64,000 bases of DNA from NCBI RefSeq assembly GCF_051020985.1, contig NC_135007.1, positions 4,647,001 to 4,711,000 of the forward strand. Reading direction: 5' to 3'. Position numbers and translations under genes: made by a program. Shown here piece after piece: positions 56,401-60,591 of this stretch (position 1 is its first letter; the number at the start of each line of letters is the position of its first letter). The DNA comes from Nomia melanderi (taxonomy: Eukaryota; Arthropoda; Insecta; Hymenoptera; Halictidae). A model generated the notes under the pieces. The model did no database searches, was not told the DNA's origin, and was given only the letters and a program-made list of their open reading frames with translations.

Positions 56401-59400
56401 AATGCACCAAAATCGTCAAACACTAGGCATCGGACAAAAAAATAATTTTTTACTTCTGTACTGTTATACTAGTTTTATATTATTAAATATATACTTACTA
56501 TTATTGTGGAACAATGTGCACGGAGGGCCTCATGGTGCTGTTTTCGAAAACGAGACGCTTCGACATAATGTAGGGATTTTATTCTAATTATCGGTAGAGA
56601 TATTGAATCCCTTCGTGGTTCTACGGAGTAGTTGATTTTATTTTACAATAAAACGGATTATAAAAAGATATTCTACTATTCACTAAACTCGCGATTATCT
56701 CGCTTTCTACGATTCTCAACTCTGAGCTCTAAATTCTCGTTAACTCTTGAGACTTTCAAAGACCTCAAAACTCGTAAAACGCTCAAACTCTAAAACCTCT
56801 AAGACTTCTAAGAATGCTCTCACGATTTCTTTCTCGTATATAAACACTTGAAACGACACACTTTCATACACGCACAAGGACCCGCGCATTCACACTCGCA
56901 CAGACCTCGCGGTCATCGCACTTCGCTGATTGTTTTCCTTTGGGCCATAGGCCCGCTGCCGAAAACCTACTACTTATTGTTTCCTGGGCCATTGCCCCGC
57001 TATTAGAAACTTAAACGCCCTATTGCCCTTTATTCGCGGGCGGACGGTCGCGGCGACCTTCGTGCGGTTCGTCGCTCCCTAATCAATTCGCTTATACTAA
57101 GAACAATGCATATTCTACACTAATGATCGGCTAATTATAATTACTAAATTCGCTGATACTGCCTAAAAACTCACTTTACTTTCTTCGTCTCAAGAAAACG
57201 CATACACGCACTTACAGAGAGACACTCAGAAACAATTATCCCACAGTACTACTTTTAACATAGTGTTTCAAAGAATAATTCTGCTATCTATTGCAAGAAT
57301 ATTACTTCTCTGTGTATTCGTACCTGCAAATGGTTTCATCGAATCTACTAAGTTCATTCGAAGAAATTGAAATTCTAACCAGAAACCGTATCTTAGAGGT
57401 TTTCAAAACTTGTTGCGTAACCATTACACTATGAAAACAAGGACTTTAAACGGAAATGTTCTACAATCTTGCAGGATCAAGATAGTGAAATGTCCAGCGA
57501 GATGGCCCACTATCCGGACTGGTCAGCCATGGATCAATATGATTCCCAGAGCGAAGGTTTAGCGGCGAAGCTCGAGGACGTAAATCAATCGAGCACGAAA
57601 TCGAGCTACAAAAGAAAAGCTGAAGACAGCTCGGAAGCAGACTCCGAGGACGAGGAGGATGCTACGCAAACACACAATGACAATGGGAGGAGAGTGAGGG
57701 CCAGGTCGTTGATAGACGACGAACAGTTGGCTGTCTTGAAGGGATACTATGCCATTAATCCTCGGCCTAAGAAGGAAGAGATCATCATGATCGCGAATTA
57801 CATCAACTTTCCCACTCGTGTCGTGCAGGTACATTTCTGAATCCGTTGATTAACGCGTGAATTATGGAACCACCTTGCGAGTTAATGTTATTTTCACTCT
57901 ACTTAGATACATTATACTTTCTTATTACTTGTGTTAGTTATTAAAATCTACTTTTGTTGACCCGTTGCACTCGAGAGACGTCTTTAAGTGGCCATTTGAC
58001 TTAATACAGCAATATTATTCAGTTTGATATTGAAGATTAAGCTCTGATTAATGTATCAATACCTGAAATACTTTGATTGCCATATTCTTATTTACATCCG
58101 GATGGAATATGTTAACATGTATCTATCTTACAGACTGAAACTGAAAAACTCCTACGATATTAGCTTATATAAACTCTTAATTGTCTCCAAAAACAAATCC
58201 TAGAATTATTCCATTACTATCGCTACGTAAACTTCAAAGTTTAAAGATCTTTTTCTCACGTTATTCCAATTAATTTCGTCTTTTCGTTTCATACTACAAG
58301 TGCGTGTAATAACAACGTACACAGAGGATAAGAGCTTCTAAGTGATTCACAGAAAATACGTTTAGATAATCGTTGTTTTAAATTGAAAACAGTCGTTTTA
58401 ACAGAATTTCATATCAGGTTTGGTTCCAAAATTCTCGAGCGAGAGATCGACGGGAGTCGAAGATTCCAGCACTGGTACCGTTGGCTAATCCAGTTAGTCA
58501 AACCACTATCGAGCAACCCCTCGATCTGTCGAAGAAAGAAGCACTCACTCAATCAGCGTGCAAGGAGAACGACTCCAGTTGGACCAAAACCGCGACTTCC
58601 TCTCCCGATGAGCCAAAGAACGACAACCCGCCAACGCATAATCCGGATACGGACGATTTAGAGGACTCGCCCCTAGTTATAGATGAAGAAACCACGGACT
58701 CCACAGAAACAAAACGCACGGCGCCAGCTCCAACTGGAGAAACCGTTCCGAAGGTAAATGGTCTACGTGATATACATTGAACAATAGCTGTCTTTTATTA
58801 CTAAAAATGTTTGGAACGTAATTTTTATGTCTCCCTTGGCTAAAGAGTTAATGATGAAAATTTCTATTTTGAAATGACATATAGTCATTATTTAAATGCC
58901 ATTTATAGAGAAAAACATGTCCTCGTGTACAGTATATTTTCTTGAACACTAGGTTTACGGATATTTATTGTACAATTTATTCTATTGTACCCGGAAAAAT
59001 TGGTGTTCGTTCATTTAGTATTTGGAAAGTAGAGCTTTAAAAATTGGCAATTAATTTACACATTCGCATAATTGCATCAATCAAAATCGACATAAACATT
59101 TGCTAAATAATGTTTATAAAATTCAATGTGCGTCTAATTGGCGTGTTCCATAAACTCAGTGTTAAAGAACAAAAATAAGTTACTTTTAACTAAAAATTTG
59201 TTTAATTTCCAACTCATTATGTACCACGTTTCCTTTATTTTATTTTATTTCGTAAAGTCGTATTCGGTATTTACACACTATGATTTTAAACATTTCTTTG
59301 CTTCGCTCAGTAGCTTTCCATGAATCGCTACTCTGTTACTACGACGCAACAAACCTACTACCTAACTTTCATGAATTTTTCATGAAGACGATCCTTAACG

Positions 59401-60591
59401 AGAATAGACGTAATCATTAGAGTGTCTATAGTTGTTGCACGTGAACAAATGAGAATAGTACAAATGTACTTAAGAAACGATAACTTTTATTACTTGCTAA
59501 TCATGAAATAATTTTAAATGAAACAAATTGCTGTTTTTTATAAACGATAGTCACTTTTTATAACTTCTTTTCTGCTCCTGCTTATTGTTGGTTACATTAT
59601 TGCTTTGTTTGATCAGACTCAACCTCAGACAAACGCAAAGAACGAGAACGAAAGCACGAGTCGATCGGAAGCACCGCCAGCCGCTGAGATCGAGCAGGGT
59701 GTCTTTTTCTGCGATCGGTGTGACAAAACATTCTCAAAACACAGTTCCCTAGCGAGACATAAATACGAACATTCCGGTATGTATTTCAATTAATTCTTTC
59801 CTTATTTTCTCACCGAAACATGAAAACATGTTCTTAGACTCATATATATCTAACACATCTACATATATTTAAAGAAACATAATATTCTATGAATAACTCA
59901 ATATCGTTATATAAATAGATTAATGAGTAGGTACTGCTCAAATTGAAATCTGCAGAAACATAAATCGGTCTTTTAAGTATTTTGCTACAGTTTTCTTAAA
60001 GATAAACACTCAACAACATTGGTGTCATCATAAAACAGTCTCACATAAAGATCGTAACAAAATTTAATATAGATTTGTTAGTCTTGTGTTTCCTTGAACT
60101 ATCGTTGAAGAAATCATTGGAATTAGATTTTTACTTTTCCACGCGTAATCTCCGGAAATCCGAATTTTCATAAACATTTATAACTCGTTCATAACTCTAG
60201 AATCGTAACATTTGGACCCTATGAGCGATAAAAGTATGCTGCCTGTTCTCATGTTTTCACGTTCCTCTAACGTCCGCCCCTGATCGTTCGTTCAGTGCAC
60301 ACAAAGCGTATTAAATCCGACCGGCAACCCATTGATCGAACAACGATGTGACAGTGTGGCCAGCCTAAATAACAAAGATCGTATGAATTGTCCGCAGGGC
60401 AAAGGCCGCACAAATGTTTAGAGTGCCCAAGGGCGTTCAAGCACAAGCATCATCTGACCGAACACAAGCGACTGCACAGCGGCGAAAAGCCCTTCCAGTG
60501 CTCCAAGTGCCTAAAGCGCTTCTCTCACTCCGGCTCCTACAGCCAGCACATGAATCATCGTTACTCTTACTGCAAACCGTATAGAGAATAG
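14399..60591 (+). CDS. zfh1: zfh1 / ZEB-family zinc finger homeodomain repressor (nine joined exons)
   Basis: Joined exons: 14399-14432, 45575-45960, 50968-51108, 52104-52404, 55696-56051, 57475-57828, 58418-58753, 59617-59776 and 60398-60591. Every junction has GT-AG and matching phase, giving 753 residues and a TAG stop. Seen in order: polyglycine region (about 54-92), C2H2 finger 1 (101-122), finger 2 (142-162), finger 3 (173-193), C2HC finger 4 (201-223), acidic KRK-containing linker (about 451-468), homeodomain (about 479-538, WFQN at 526-529), CtBP motif PLDLS (558-562), finger 5 (668-688), finger 6 (696-716) and C2HC finger 7 (724-748). This N-cluster/homeodomain/C-cluster order is diagnostic of Zfh1/ZEB. 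Family members are nuclear repressors acting on E2-box (CAGGTA/G) sites with CtBP, in mesoderm, gonad, blood cell and neuronal fate and in EMT-like transitions. Drosophila Zfh1 is reported with more fingers, so extra upstream exons or isoforms are possible. The identity is very secure; the N-terminal exon is the least certain part. Confidence 0.93.
14433..15850. other. start of intron 1, CpG-rich
   Basis: The first 1.4 kb of intron 1 stays CpG-rich before dropping to AT-rich sequence, consistent with an unmethylated promoter-proximal region extending past exon 1. No further exon was recognised. Confidence 0.5.
15851..19195. other. intron 1, AT-rich with two GC-richer pockets
   Basis: Pockets at about 16540-17060 and 17750-18070 stand out from the AT-rich background and are candidate enhancers. 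No exon, RNA gene or mobile element was recognised here. Confidence 0.5.
19196..19437. mobile_element. TTAA-bounded MITE, family A (TIR CACTTTATCTACC)
   Basis: The 13-base inverted terminal repeat is perfect: TTAA-CACTTTATCTACC on the left and GGTAGATAAAGTG-TTAA on the right, 242 bp in all, with no coding potential. TTAA target duplication is the hallmark of piggyBac-type transposition. The right TTAA is also the left TTAA of the next element. A similar end (TTAACACTTTACCCACC) begins near 56091 in intron 5 without a visible partner. Confidence 0.85.
19434..19534. mobile_element. short TTAA MITE, family B (TIR around GACGAGTATAC)
   Basis: About 30-base inverted ends (left CTAGTTAGCTGTTTTTGACG..., right complementing to CCAGTTGGCTGTTTTTGGACG...) flank a small centre; 101 bp with TTAA at both sides. 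The ends match those of the 250-bp family B copies, so it looks like an internally deleted form. It shares its left TTAA with the family A element. Confidence 0.85.
19672..19728. repeat. long hairpin with ACGAGTATACTCGT core
   Basis: The arms AACATCTTG...ATCGGT and ATCGGTT...CAAGATGTT (19674-19726) close on a perfect palindrome CACGAGTATACTCGTG. The left side starts at TTAA; the right TTAA is lost (TTCA). The core resembles the family B end, so it is probably a degraded relative. Confidence 0.6.
20261..20509 (+). mobile_element. TTAA MITE, family B, 249 bp
   Basis: Starts TTAA-CCAGTTAACTGCGTTCGACG and ends CACAGTTGACGGG-TTAA. It aligns along its whole length with the copy at 32497-32749 (shared ATGATACTAATTCTTTC and AAAATATAT...AGATGC-like blocks) and in reverse with those at 37846 and 40510. 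No open frame. Confidence 0.85.
20516..20662 (+). repeat. interspersed repeat, copy 1
   Basis: About 140 bp highly similar to 35948-36093 in the same orientation (shared TATAGATTTCTGC, ACAATTATTAA/ACAGTTATTAA and GATTTATATTAG blocks). It begins a few bases after a family B MITE. Family unknown. Confidence 0.65.
20663..22434. other. intron 1, mostly AT-rich
   Basis: A GC-richer pocket at about 21215-21680 might be regulatory. A two-copy tandem repeat lies at 22076-22153. Nothing else recognised. Confidence 0.5.
22076..22153 (+). repeat. two-copy 39-bp tandem repeat
   Basis: The unit TTATATTGTTATAAT(A/G)TAGAAGATTTTAA... occurs twice in a row (22076-22114 and 22115-22153) with few differences. 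A recent local duplication. Confidence 0.75.
22435..22470 (+). mobile_element. mariner-type terminal repeat remnant
   Basis: TTAGGTTGTTCCAAAACTAC... preceded by TA strongly resembles the terminal repeat of insect mariner elements (TTAGGTTG-type ends). No matching right end and no transposase frame were found downstream, so this is a solo or truncated end. Confidence 0.55.
22471..23688. other. intron 1, no gene seen
   Basis: AT-rich sequence possibly including the body of a decayed mariner copy after 22435. No frame with transposase character. Confidence 0.5.
23886..24781. mobile_element. ~0.9 kb element with AGTAGGGTAAAA ends
   Basis: The left end AAAAGTAGGGTAAAATGGA and the right end, complementing to AAAAGTAGGGTAAAACGAA, form an inverted repeat. 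A related GTAGGATAAAATGGAA lies inside at 24086. The interior is AT-rich with no transposase frame, so it is a non-autonomous DNA transposon or a decayed copy. The superfamily is undetermined. Confidence 0.55.
24977..25112 (+). repeat. interspersed repeat with conserved frame, copy 1
   Basis: Similar to the reverse complement of 33898-34032. Both copies translate in one frame to related peptides (FYINLNINFLGDVSNKLNF here, FYVNIKINFLDDASNEPNF there). It may be a fragment of a transposon ORF. It abuts a family C MITE. Confidence 0.55.
25121..25343 (-). mobile_element. TTAA MITE, family C (TIR CACTAAAACTACC), degenerate
   Basis: Left end TTAG-TACTAGAACTACTGAACAG, right end complementing to TTAA-TTCTAGAAATACCAGATGGG. 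It aligns with the copies at 27350, 39600, 40804 and 49593, including the internal block around AAGAATGCATCCATTGAG. The left TTAA has mutated to TTAG. Confidence 0.65.
25344..25770 (+). promoter_or_regulatory. CpG-rich pocket with clustered CCAAT boxes
   Basis: Within about 50 bases ATTGG/CCAAT cores occur at 25506-25510, 25529-25536 (back to back) and 25553-25557, in a GC-rich pocket inside AT-rich intron. Clustered CCAAT boxes are NF-Y sites and usually mark promoters. A small frame with a signal-peptide-like start follows at 25702. It could be an internal promoter or enhancer. Confidence 0.35.
25702..25764 (+). other. 20-codon micro-ORF, signal-peptide-like
   Basis: MKTLRAIVTLALIFESNRRS and TAA: a basic start then a hydrophobic run, about 150 bases after the CCAAT cluster. 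It is too short to call a gene; it could be chance or the first exon of a small secreted peptide. Confidence 0.15.
25771..26391. other. intron 1, AT-rich, nothing recognised
   Basis: T- and A-rich runs only; no exon, RNA gene or transposon end identified. Confidence 0.55.
26392..26789. mobile_element. TTAA element, family D (TTAACCCCTTTCCCTATGATTTATTTC end)
   Basis: The left end matches the family D copy at 30861 (CCCTATGATTTATTTC, then ATTAATAATTTA). The proposed right end complements to TTAATCCTTTGCCATA, a plausible partner. The interior from about 26610 differs from the 30861 copy, so a nested insertion or composite is possible. No coding potential. Confidence 0.5.
26863..27110. promoter_or_regulatory. 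GC-rich intronic island with YY1/Pho-like site
   Basis: A sharp GC/CpG-rich island inside AT-rich intron 1. It contains AAGATGGCGGC (26878-26888), the YY1/Pho-type consensus, and a further ATGGC core (TTTATGGCC near 27000). Insect Polycomb and promoter elements carry such sites. No exon with good splice sites was found. Candidate enhancer, PRE or alternative promoter. Confidence 0.35.
27350..27576 (+). mobile_element. TTAA MITE, family C, 227 bp
   Basis: TTAA-CATTAAAACTACC on the left and GGTAGTTTTAGTG-TTAA on the right, with no coding potential. It is the best preserved copy of the family. Subterminal blocks read AAATTGAC and GACCCGTCTGG. Confidence 0.85.
27577..30596. other. intron 1, AT-rich
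   Basis: A probable worn family C fragment near 27955-28025 (AAAAAGGAGAAATCAG). A small GC-richer patch at about 28830-28985. A GC-richer pocket at 30040-30560. No gene recognised. Confidence 0.5.
30597..30864. mobile_element. TTAA MITE, family E (TIR CAGGTTGA)
   Basis: TTAA-CAGGTTGACC on the left and GATCAACCTG-TTAA on the right; 268 bp, noncoding. The right TTAA at 30861-30864 is also the left TTAA of a family D element. Confidence 0.75.
30861..31127 (+). mobile_element. TTAA MITE, family D, 267 bp
   Basis: Left end TTAA-CTCCTTGCCCTATGATTT, right end complementing to TTAA-TCCCCTGCCTTACAATA. It shares its left TTAA with family E. The copies at 26392 and 37280 have similar ends, and one end of this type appears reversed at 50453-50480. 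Confidence 0.75.
31128..32048. other. intron 1, AT-rich with one GC-rich pocket
   Basis: The pocket at about 31675-31930 is CpG-rich and could be regulatory; its frames are Arg/Pro-rich and unconvincing. Confidence 0.5.
32049..32150. mobile_element. ~100 bp near-palindromic MITE with TACAGGGTGTATA ends
   Basis: The left arm TACAGGGTGTATA...AAAGAGCAC and the right arm GTGCTCTTTGCA...TATACACCCTGTA are inverted along most of their length around a short centre, with TA at both ends (Tc1/mariner-type target). It would fold into a long hairpin. The ORF track-like frame across it is incidental. Confidence 0.75.
32151..32496. other. intron 1 spacer, nothing recognised
   Basis: AT-rich sequence between two MITEs without other features. 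Confidence 0.5.
32497..32749 (+). mobile_element. TTAA MITE, family B, 253 bp
   Basis: TTAA-CCAGTTAACTGTATTTGACC on the left and CCACAATTAACAGG-TTAA on the right. It aligns end to end with the copy at 20261-20509. Confidence 0.85.
32750..33587. other. intron 1, GC-richer pocket at 33040-33370
   Basis: AT-rich apart from a pocket near 33040-33370 that might be regulatory. No exon recognised. Confidence 0.5.
33588..33895. mobile_element. TTAA-bounded element, family F
   Basis: 308 bp between TTAA sites. Subterminal inverted motifs differ: GTCCCAAAAATGGGAC on the left, GTACCAGAAACGGTAC on the right. The right end (complement TTAACACATT...CGTGTACC) resembles the start of sequence at 23689 (TTAACACATTGAGTTTCGCGTGTACC). 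The short terminal match makes the boundaries tentative. Confidence 0.5.
33898..34032 (-). repeat. interspersed repeat with conserved frame, copy 2
   Basis: Reverse-oriented counterpart of 24977-25112. It starts within a few bases of the family F element's TTAA. The shared peptide-like frame suggests a transposon ORF fragment. Confidence 0.55.
34629..34718. mobile_element. short TTAA MITE, family B, 90 bp
   Basis: TTAA-CCAGTTAACTTTGCTTGACGAGTATAC on the left and GTTAACTGG-TTAA on the right around a small centre. An internally shortened form of the 250-bp family B copies. Confidence 0.8.
34719..35947. other. intron 1, no gene seen
   Basis: GC-richer pockets at about 35000-35160 and 35720-35945. 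The motif AACGTTCTGGAGGATGG at 35150-35166 resembles AACGTTCTGGAAGATGG at 26868-26884. No exon recognised. Confidence 0.5.
35948..36093 (+). repeat. interspersed repeat, copy 2
   Basis: Same-orientation match to 20516-20662 over about 140 bp. Confidence 0.65.
36094..37279. other. intron 1, AT-rich, nothing recognised
   Basis: Short random frames only; no transposon ends, exon or RNA gene identified. Confidence 0.55.
37280..37652. mobile_element. TTAA element, family D-like
   Basis: TTAA-CCCTTTGTACTC on the left; the right end complements to TTAA-CCCCCTATCTTACAATA, close to the right end of the 30861 element (CCCCTGCCTTACAATA). 373 bp, noncoding. Confidence 0.55.
37763..38700. mobile_element. 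pogo/Tigger-like non-autonomous element, 938 bp
   Basis: Left CAGTGGGGCCCCGAGTTACG, right complementing to CATTGGGCCCTAGACTTACG, both flanked by TA. CAGTGG(G)-CC-CGA-TTACG ends belong to Tc1/mariner elements of the pogo/Tigger type. A second subterminal motif (CGATTTACGT...CAGTTACGTTG / CGATTTACGTCC...GACTTACGTCG) repeats near each end. There is no transposase. A family B MITE is inserted in it at 37846. Confidence 0.75.
37846..38097 (-). mobile_element. TTAA MITE, family B, nested in the pogo-like element
   Basis: The left end TTAA-CCAGTTAACTGTGGAATTTAG is the right-end type of the 20261 and 32497 copies, so this copy is reversed. The right end TCGTCAAACGCAATTAACTAGATAA is worn and its TTAA has become ATAA. 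252 bp. Confidence 0.8.
38703..39599. other. intron 1 with a CpG-rich pocket
   Basis: About 38705-39200 is GC- and CpG-rich with overlapping meaningless frames on both strands; candidate regulatory DNA. The rest is AT-rich. Confidence 0.45.
39600..39806 (-). mobile_element. TTAA MITE, family C, degenerate
   Basis: The right end complements to TTAA-CATTAGAACTACCAAATTGGTCAAATTGACC. The interior matches 27350-27576 (TTTCTATAGGAACTC...). The left end, TTAA-AGTGGTAC, is poorly preserved. Confidence 0.65.
39807..40509. other. intron 1, possible hAT-like fragment and poly-C tract
   Basis: At 40369-40384 GGCAGGGGCGCACCAA resembles hAT-type ends (CAGGGGCG), and a run of 15 C follows at 40416-40430. 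No partner end was found. GC-richer at 40130-40360. Confidence 0.35.
40510..40757 (-). mobile_element. TTAA MITE, family B, 248 bp
   Basis: TTAA-CCTGTTAACTGTGGAATTTAATTTC on the left and TCGTCAAACGCAGTGAACTGG-TTAG on the right. Reverse orientation relative to 20261 and 32497; right TTAA mutated. Confidence 0.85.
40804..41030 (-). mobile_element. TTAA MITE, family C, 227 bp
   Basis: TTAA-TACTAAAACTATTAGGTCGGTCAAAATGACC on the left and GGTAGTTTTAGTA-ATAA on the right (TTAA worn). It aligns in reverse with 27350-27576 over its length. Confidence 0.8.
41031..41704. other. intron 1 CpG-rich pocket
   Basis: GC-rich with low stop density on both strands, so several 100-130 codon frames overlap; none looks like a known protein. 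Candidate enhancer or alternative leader of zfh1, 4 kb upstream of exon 2. Confidence 0.4.
41705..42168. mobile_element. possible TTAA element, weak ends
   Basis: TTAA-CCCTCTCGCTGCCG on the left; the right complements to TTAA-TCTCCCGCCG. The match is short and gapped, so this is a weak candidate. Confidence 0.25.
42408..42674. mobile_element. TTAA MITE, family G
   Basis: TTAA-CACTTTTTACATGAT on the left; the right complements to TTAA-CTCTTTATGTATCAT. 267 bp, noncoding. The ends are loosely like family A. Confidence 0.55.
42675..45574. other. end of intron 1, AT-rich
   Basis: A small pocket at 42960-43110 is GC-richer. From 45330 the sequence becomes GC-rich toward exon 2. No further exon recognised. 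Confidence 0.5.
45575..45960 (+). CDS. zfh1: zfh1 exon 2: polyglycine tract and zinc finger 1
   Basis: The acceptor is TTTCAG before 45575 and the donor is GTGAGT at 45961; the exon ends in phase 0. It encodes residues 12-140: an acidic start (CSEDEAADVV), a Gly-rich stretch (14 consecutive glycines at 57-70 and more to about 92), then finger 1 (C101, C104, H117, H122). The spacing CX2CX12HX4H and the DVHVLQLHLEGTH part are typical of the first conserved Zfh1/ZEB finger. The glycine codons are mixed GGT/GGA/GGC, so the tract is a repeat likely to vary in length. A long proline-rich frame on the other strand here is just its complement. Confidence 0.93.
49593..49817. mobile_element. TTAA MITE, family C, 225 bp
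   Basis: TTAA-CACTACAACTATTGAGCAATTAAAG on the left and CGGCAGTTTTAGTG-TTAA on the right. The only family C copy outside intron 1. Confidence 0.75.
50453..50480 (-). mobile_element. family D-type terminus
   Basis: The complement reads TTAACCCTTTGTCCTATGATTT, the same as the left ends at 26392 and 30861. The other end could not be fixed, though AT-rich sequence back to about 50283 may belong to it. Confidence 0.45.
50968..51108 (+). CDS. zfh1: zfh1 exon 3: zinc finger 2 and most of finger 3
   Basis: The acceptor is TTTCAG before 50968 and the donor is AAG/GTACTA at 51109. The exon is 141 nt, phase 0 at both ends, residues 141-187. It holds finger 2 (CKVCSKTF...RHMISH, 142-162) and the start of finger 3 (CPHCEKAFKFKHHLK from 173), whose last residues EHLRIH come from exon 4. 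Splitting finger 3 after HHLK is consistent with the following exon opening with GAGCAC. Because the exon is symmetric in phase 0, skipping it would keep the frame while removing finger 2 and the zinc cysteines of finger 3. Confidence 0.95.
51109..52103. other. intron 3 (1.0 kb)
   Basis: AT-rich, with a Tc1-like MITE occupying its last quarter. No alternative exon recognised. Confidence 0.7.
51826..52037. mobile_element. Tc1-like MITE next to exon 4
   Basis: The left end TACACCGCCGTTCATAAGTT and the right end, complementing to TACCGCTCTTCAGAAGTTT, share about 17 of 21 positions, with TA at each edge. The form ACNGC-TTCA-AAGTTTGGA is that of Tc1 elements. About 210 bp, noncoding. It ends roughly 66 bases before exon 4. 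Confidence 0.65.
52104..52404 (+). CDS. zfh1: zfh1 exon 4: end of finger 3, C2HC finger 4, basic linker
   Basis: The acceptor is GCGCAG before 52104 and the donor is GCAG/GTGAGG at 52405; the exon ends one base into a codon. It encodes residues 188-287. It completes finger 3 (EHLRIH), then the TGEKP-type linker HSGEKPFQC, then finger 4 with C201, C204, H217 and C223. That finger has a C2HC ending (HMTSKKC) and the SHSGSYS helix motif characteristic of ZEB proteins. A lysine/arginine-rich stretch follows (NLKKSRHANV) and then proline-rich sequence. A Tc1-like MITE lies about 70 bases upstream, so branch point and polypyrimidine tract must fit in the short remaining gap. Confidence 0.95.
52546..52640 (+). 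repeat. direct repeat, copy 1
   Basis: Resembles 53638-53730 (AATAATAGTA, TAAGTACTATGAT, CCTTTGTT blocks), spaced about 1.1 kb. Possible decayed element ends or a local duplication. Confidence 0.4.
53638..53730 (+). repeat. direct repeat, copy 2
   Basis: Second copy of the 52546-52640 repeat. The DNA between them has no coding potential. Confidence 0.4.
55696..56051 (+). CDS. zfh1: zfh1 exon 5: linker
   Basis: The acceptor is TTGCAG before 55696 and the donor is CAA/GTATAT at 56052, weaker than the others. It starts with the two bases that finish codon 288 and ends in phase 0 at residue 406. It has a hydrophobic segment (DMPTLLPQMIGFGSYFLQ), a serine/acidic segment with a GTEGTEGKE repeat, and a predicted helical stretch (AVRRILETVNTSVTKQLLEANVRKL). 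There is no recognised domain; position and phase fit the ZEB linker between the finger cluster and the homeodomain. Reading runs on past the donor for about 50 codons into sequence that begins with a TTAA-type repeat end, so the donor is preferred. Confidence 0.88.
56052..57474. other. intron 5 (1.4 kb)
   Basis: Begins with a family A-like TTAA end near 56091. A GC-richer C-rich patch at 56820-57080. No exon recognised. Confidence 0.6.
57475..57828 (+). CDS. zfh1: zfh1 exon 6: acidic linker and first three quarters of homeodomain
   Basis: The acceptor is TTGCAG before 57475 and the donor is CAG/GTACAT at 57829; 354 nt, phase 0 at both ends, residues 407-524. The first part is Ser/Asp/Glu-rich (MAHYPDWSAMDQYDSQ), followed by KRK and an acidic run (SSEADSEDEED, about 458-468), possibly a nuclear localisation signal with a CK2-type patch. 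From about residue 479 comes the homeodomain: RVRARSLIDDEQLAVLKGYY through NFPTRVVQ, ending just before the WFQN of helix 3. A homeodomain intron directly before V47-W48 is a common position in insect homeobox genes. Confidence 0.95.
57829..58417. other. intron 6 (0.6 kb) interrupting the homeodomain
   Basis: Featureless AT-rich intron between homeodomain residues 46 and 47. Confidence 0.8.
58418..58753 (+). CDS. zfh1: zfh1 exon 7: homeodomain helix 3 and CtBP-binding motif
   Basis: The acceptor is ATATCAG before 58418 and the donor is AAG/GTAAAT at 58754; phase 0, residues 525-636. It opens with VWFQNSRARDRRES, the DNA-recognition helix, with Q50, N51 and R53 of the homeodomain kept (528, 529, 531). 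That suggests a DNA-binding homeodomain, unlike the divergent one of vertebrate ZEBs. PLDLSKK at 558-564 is a classical CtBP co-repressor motif. The rest is a Ser/Thr/Pro/acidic low-complexity linker (SSPDEPKNDNPP, DLEDSPLVIDEE). Confidence 0.96.
58754..59616. other. intron 7 (0.9 kb)
   Basis: AT-rich, nothing recognised. Confidence 0.75.
59617..59776 (+). CDS. zfh1: zfh1 exon 8: zinc finger 5
   Basis: The acceptor is GATCAG before 59617 and the donor is CCG/GTATGT at 59777; the exon ends one base into codon 690. It encodes a polar linker followed by finger 5 (C668, C671, H684, H688: FFCDRCDKTFSKHSSLARHKYEHS), the first finger of the C-terminal cluster conserved in Zfh1 and ZEB proteins. The polypyrimidine tract is short (TTTGTTTGATCAG), but phase and homology support the junction. 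Confidence 0.94.
59777..60397. other. intron 8 (0.6 kb)
   Basis: AT-rich with a GC-richer 3' part (60230-60397). No exon recognised. Confidence 0.75.
60398..60591 (+). CDS. zfh1: zfh1 exon 9: zinc fingers 6 and 7, C-terminus
   Basis: The acceptor is CCGCAG before 60398; the opening GG completes glycine 690. It encodes QRPHKC then finger 6 (C696, C699, H712, H716), linker HSGEKPFQC and finger 7 (C724, C727, H740 with a terminal C748 option: SHSGSYSQHMNHRYSYC). The protein ends KPYRE and TAG at 60589-60591. Fingers 6-7 parallel fingers 3-4 closely (FKHKHHL/FKFKHHL and SHSGSYS in both), the duplicated cluster typical of this family. It ends soon after the last finger; vertebrate ZEBs carry an acidic tail here. 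Confidence 0.96.
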
